NCBI GenBank assembly: GCA_937952135.1
Contig: CALFYL010000293.1
Coordinates: 1-19,505 of the forward strand
DNA: 19,505 nucleotides
Direction: 5' to 3'
Source of the DNA: an uncultured Planctomycetia bacterium
GTDB taxonomy: Bacteria > Planctomycetota > UBA1135 > GCA-002686595
Shown here: piece by piece, positions 16,923-19,505 of the stretch
Numbering within the stretch: the first letter of the stretch is position 1
How the letters are laid out: each line of letters opens with the position of its first letter
Notes under the pieces: model-generated
Seen by the model: only the letters and a program-made list of their open reading frames with translations
Database searches by the model: none
What the model was told of the DNA's origin: nothing
Program-made: the position numbers and the translations under genes

Positions 16923-17016
16923 CAGTTGAGGAACCGAAGTGCCAGATCGCGTGAAGACAGAATCAGGCGCAGCCGCAGTGGAGCGGCGCGAGCGAGGACG
17001 CGAGGCGCCGCGCTAA

Positions 17017-17036
17017 CGCGAATCGGCGGCTTCGCG
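17017..17036 (-). terminator. weak terminator-like hairpin after the four-helix membrane protein gene
   Basis: CGCGAA (17017-17022) pairs with TTCGCG (17031-17036) around 8 nt, 11 nt beyond the stop codon on the minus strand. The stem is short and no T-tract follows, so this is a low-confidence call. Confidence 0.28.
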
Positions 17037-17047
17037 CGAGCGTGCGC

Positions 17048-17608
17048 TCACACGCGCGGCGACTTCCAGGCTTGCTCGCCGGGCTGCAAGCCGGCGCCGC
17101 GCGCGCGGTCGACGAGGCTCGCGAGCCCGCGTGCGCCGAACAAGAGGTAGAACCCGACGGCGACGGCGGCCACGGAACCGATCTGGTAGCCCCAAGTGTT
17201 GGCGAAGGTCCCGGTCGTCACGACCACGGCGGCGGCGTCGATGGCCTGCGGGAGGTAGTTCGCGAGCGCCAGCACTCCGATCAGGCGGTAACCGACGAGC
17301 TCGAGCGCGCGCGCATCGACGCGGCCGTTGGCGTTCGGACTCTCGCTGTCGTCGCCCGCCCAGCGCCGCGCGAAGACGTCGGCCTTGGTCAGGCAGACGA
17401 TCCCCGCGAAAAGCCACACAGCGAAGCCGACGGACTCCGTGAGGGGGAAGCGATCCGAGCCGTAGCGAGGCACGTCGGTCGGCTGAGTGGTGCTCGAAAT
17501 CCACTCGAGCCCAGCCTCGCCAAGCGCGCCGACCCACTGAAGCGCGGCGACCAAGGCGTAAATGCCGAACAGCCGGAGGGCGAGCGAAGCGACGAAGACG
17601 CGACTCAT
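17048..17608 (-). CDS. four-helix integral membrane protein of unknown function
   Basis: This protein has 186 residues with four predicted membrane helices at about 8-30 (ALRLFGIYALVAALQWVGAL), 58-75 (ESVGFAVWLFAGIVCL), 105-130 (GYRLIGVLALANYLPQAIDA) and 142-160 (IGSVAAVAVGFYLLFGA). A polar extracytoplasmic loop (35-55) and a charged loop (80-100, FARRWAGDDSESPNANGR) separate them. No family is recognised and no catalytic motif is visible. The start is well supported by AGGAGA 6 nt before the ATG at 17608, one of the few good ribosome sites in the window, and by a TATGCT -10-like box further up. It is a single-gene unit, with the UbiD gene stopping 100 nt upstream and the phosphatase gene starting 186 nt downstream on the same strand. 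Confidence 0.8.
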   Translation of the reverse strand: MSRVFVASLALRLFGIYALVAALQWVGALGEAGLEWISSTTQPTDVPRYGSDRFPLTESVGFAVWLFAGIVCLTKADVFARRWAGDDSESPNANGRVDARALELVGYRLIGVLALANYLPQAIDAAAVVVTTGTFANTWGYQIGSVAAVAVGFYLLFGARGLASLVDRARGAGLQPGEQAWKSPRV

Positions 17609-17614
17609 TGGGAA

Positions 17615-17620
17615 TCTCCT
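17615..17620 (-). promoter_or_regulatory. ribosome binding site (AGGAGA) for the four-helix membrane protein
   Basis: On the minus strand AGGAGA lies 6 nt before the ATG at 17608. It is a near-ideal Shine-Dalgarno sequence that fixes the start and excludes the longer open frame running upstream. Confidence 0.75.
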
Positions 17621-17661
17621 GGTTCGAGGAGCGGGTGCGAACGCGGGGTCCGCGCCCTTAC

Positions 17662-17667
17662 AGCATA
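17662..17667 (-). promoter_or_regulatory. putative -10 box (TATGCT) for the four-helix membrane protein
   Basis: TATGCT followed by G on the minus strand fits the TANNNTG pattern seen before three other genes here. It would give a leader of about 45-50 nt that contains the AGGAGA site. No clear -35 box is seen. Confidence 0.38.
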
Positions 17668-17669
17668 GT

Positions 17670-17698
17670 CGTCGCGACGTTTTGCGGCGTCCGCGACG
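17670..17698 (-). terminator. possible hairpin terminator after the UbiD-family gene
   Basis: CGTCGCG (17670-17676) pairs perfectly with CGCGACG (17692-17698) around 15 nt, beginning 10 nt beyond the UbiD stop on the minus strand. No T-tract follows, and the next gene's -10-like box comes immediately after, which suits a terminator/promoter boundary. Confidence 0.33.
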
Positions 17699-17708
17699 GC
17701 GGTCCGAA

Positions 17709-19505
17709 TCAGTCGAGGTGCCCGCGCGCGCTGTCGCCCATCGCGACGTTGCGGGCGGGGAAGTACTCGTTCCAGCGGCGCGAAACGAGCGCACCGGTGG
17801 CATCGTCGCAGAACAGCTCGAGCGGGTACCACGGCTTCATGCGCGCGTCGATCACGACCGGCGGCGTGAACGACGGGTGGTTGTGGACGAGCTCGACCTT
17901 CGCGGCCGTCAAATCGCTCGCCGGGTTGAAGCGCGTGAACGTCGTCCACAAGAAGTTCGTCGCGCTGCGCGTCGCGCGTTCGGCGTCGTCGCTGAGCACG
18001 ACGAGCGGCCAGGCGGCGAAATCGGGGTGCGCGGCGATGCGCGCGGCGGCTTCGGGTTCCCGTTCGTAGCTCGGCGCCTCCACGACGAGGCAACCTCGGC
18101 AGAAGACGCGTGCGTCGCGGCACTCGGCCGGAAGCGCGCCGCTGAATTCGCCGCGCAGCTCGCGCACCGGCTCGCCGAGGCCGAGCAGCACGCCCTTCGA
18201 ACCTTCGTTGATGCGCGGACCGGCGTAGTCGAGCGAGTCCATCGACAAGTTCGAGAACAGGAACAGGTCCGTGCGGAAGTCCGCGCGCGCGAGAACGTGC
18301 TCGAGCGTCTGCTTGAAGTCGCGCAAGTCGACGGCGCCGTCGGTGGCGATCAGGAACTTCGTGAGCGCGAGCTGGCCTTCGCCGAGGATGCGGAACGCAC
18401 TCGCCATCGCTTCGCGCTTGTAGCGATTGCTCACCACCGCGCCGGCGAGCGCGTGGTAGCCGGTCTCGCCATAACTCCAAAGTTGCTTCACGGCCGGCAT
18501 CACGACCGGGAACAGCGGTGAGAGCAGCTCCTGCAGGTAATCGCCGAGGAAAAAGTCCTCTTGGCGCGGCTTGCCGACGACGGTGGCCGGAAAAATCGCG
18601 TCCCTGCGGCGCAAGAGCGCTTTGCAAGTGAACACAGGGTAGTCGTGCGTCTCCGAGTAATAGCCGTAGTGGTCGCCGAAGGGGCCTTCGGCGCGGCGCG
18701 CGCCCGGGCGCACCTCTCCGACGAGCGCGAACTCGGCGTCGGCGACGATCGGCAGCGCGCTGGCGGGGTGCGTCGCGAGTCGCACGCGCTTGCGCAGCAA
18801 CAAGCTCGCGAGCAAGAGCTCGGGCACGTTCTCCGGCAGCGGCGCGATCGCGGACAGAATCAACGCCGGCGGTCCGCCGACGTGGATCACGACGGGGAGC
18901 GGCCGGCCGAGCTCCTCCGCGCGCTGCAAGTGGAAGCCGCCGCCCTTGCCGATCTGCATGTGCAGTCCGGTGGTCGCGTCGTCGAACAGCTGGATGCGGT
19001 ACATGCCGAGGTTCGGGCCGAGACCCTCGGGATGTTCGGTGTAGACGAGCGGGAGTGTGACGAAGCGTCCGCCGTCGCGCGGCCAGGTCTTGAGCGCCGG
19101 AAGGCGCGCGAGGCGCGGAGGCGTGTCGACGACTTGCGTGACAGGGCCGCCGCTCGAGCGCGACATGCCGACCTTCGCGAGCGACGCGAAGAGTCCGCGC
19201 TTCGCCCACACCTTGCCGAGCGTCGGCGGCACGAGTTCGTGCGGCAGGCGCGCGACTTCGCCGATCAACTCCTGCGGCCATTTGCCGAAGGCGCGCTCGA
19301 CGCGGCTCGCCGTGCCGAAGAGGTTCGTGACCAGCGGAAAGTCGCAGCCCTTCACGCGCTTGAACAGCAGCGCCGGCCCGCCCGCGGCGATCACGCGGCG
19401 GTGGATCTCGGCGACTTCGAGGTCCGGGTCGACCTCGGCCTCGATCTCCACCAGCTCGCGCGCGGCGCGCAAATCGGCCAGAAAGGCGCGCAAGTCGGGG
19501 GCGGG
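17709..19505 (-). CDS. UbiD-family decarboxylase, possibly menaquinone-pathway type (5' end beyond window)
   Basis: A prenylated-FMN-dependent decarboxylase of the UbiD family, 598 residues visible. The frame is open to the window edge, reading PAPDLRAFLADLRAARELVEI, which is the family's N-terminal pattern, so only a few residues should be missing. The TTG at 19493 is unlikely to be the real start. Counting from that TTG, markers are AGGPALLF (37-44), WPRDGGRFVTLPLV (137-150), the cofactor-binding NLGMYRIQLFD (161-171), TTGLHMQIGKGG (174-185) and RAEGPFGDHYGYYS (267-280). The length and a C-terminal extension with FLWTTFTRFNP and VVIDARMKPWYP resemble the group proposed to act in futalosine-route menaquinone synthesis, rather than the shorter E. 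coli UbiD. That subfamily call is tentative. The prFMN cofactor needs UbiX, which is not in the window. Confidence 0.92.
   Translation of the reverse strand, partial: PAPDLRAFLADLRAARELVEIEAEVDPDLEVAEIHRRVIAAGGPALLFKRVKGCDFPLVTNLFGTASRVERAFGKWPQELIGEVARLPHELVPPTLGKVWAKRGLFASLAKVGMSRSSGGPVTQVVDTPPRLARLPALKTWPRDGGRFVTLPLVYTEHPEGLGPNLGMYRIQLFDDATTGLHMQIGKGGGFHLQRAEELGRPLPVVIHVGGPPALILSAIAPLPENVPELLLASLLLRKRVRLATHPASALPIVADAEFALVGEVRPGARRAEGPFGDHYGYYSETHDYPVFTCKALLRRRDAIFPATVVGKPRQEDFFLGDYLQELLSPLFPVVMPAVKQLWSYGETGYHALAGAVVSNRYKREAMASAFRILGEGQLALTKFLIATDGAVDLRDFKQTLEHVLARADFRTDLFLFSNLSMDSLDYAGPRINEGSKGVLLGLGEPVRELRGEFSGALPAECRDARVFCRGCLVVEAPSYEREPEAAARIAAHPDFAAWPLVVLSDDAERATRSATNFLWTTFTRFNPASDLTAAKVELVHNHPSFTPPVVIDARMKPWYPLELFCDDATGALVSRRWNEYFPARNVAMGDSARGHLD

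Overview
The window is very GC-rich, gene-dense chromosomal DNA. It holds 18 protein-coding genes, no RNA gene, no CRISPR array and no mobile element. The organism looks like a Gram-negative bacterium: there are secreted proteins with Sec-type signal peptides, a secretin-domain protein, MacB-type permeases, a DUF547 protein and a choice-of-anchor I phosphatase. The Tyr-x-Val-Arg-Asp-Leu-Val-type N-terminus of the secretin-like protein, the small ECF-sigma module and the choice-of-anchor I architecture make Planctomycetota my best guess. Myxococcota or another high-GC phylum cannot be excluded. The longest stretch without a gene is 214 bases (10048-10261).

Layout. (1) 1-1835, plus: two tandem, homologous MacB/FtsX-type permeases, the first cut by the window edge. 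(2) 1845-4047, minus: a tightly coupled trio of ECF sigma factor, small single-pass protein and exported secretin-domain protein. (3) 4101-5078, plus: a secreted beta-helix-like protein, divergent from the sigma factor. (4) 5162-6820, plus: tryptophan 2,3-dioxygenase followed by a DinB-fold protein. (5) 6847-10047, minus: a four-gene operon (SEC-C protein, YheT-type hydrolase, membrane-anchored alpha/beta hydrolase, DUF547 protein) in which each gene overlaps the next by exactly 4 nt. (6) 10262-11072, plus: a 117-aa hypothetical protein and a Cys-rich protein, ending at a strong palindromic hairpin. (7) 11227-13143, plus: a membrane protein with two Tim44-like/zinc-ribbon units and a TerB-like tail. 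(8) 13235-16861, minus: a 1208-aa secreted phosphatase/choice-of-anchor I protein. (9) 17048-17608, minus: a four-helix membrane protein. (10) 17709-19505, minus: a UbiD-family decarboxylase whose first codons lie beyond the window.

How it works together. The region is mostly unrelated housekeeping and accessory units, not one pathway. The most suggestive unit is the sigma / small membrane protein / secretin-domain trio, which looks like an envelope-linked regulatory device. Exact 4-nt stop/start overlaps (ATGA or GTGA) occur at six gene junctions, so translational coupling is the normal way of building operons here. Three genes share a -10-like element (TARCYTGMGCGGC), and two of them start so close behind it that their mRNAs would be leaderless or nearly so. 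Coding assignments rest on family motifs, reading-frame continuity and exact junctions. All regulatory calls are pattern-based and weaker.
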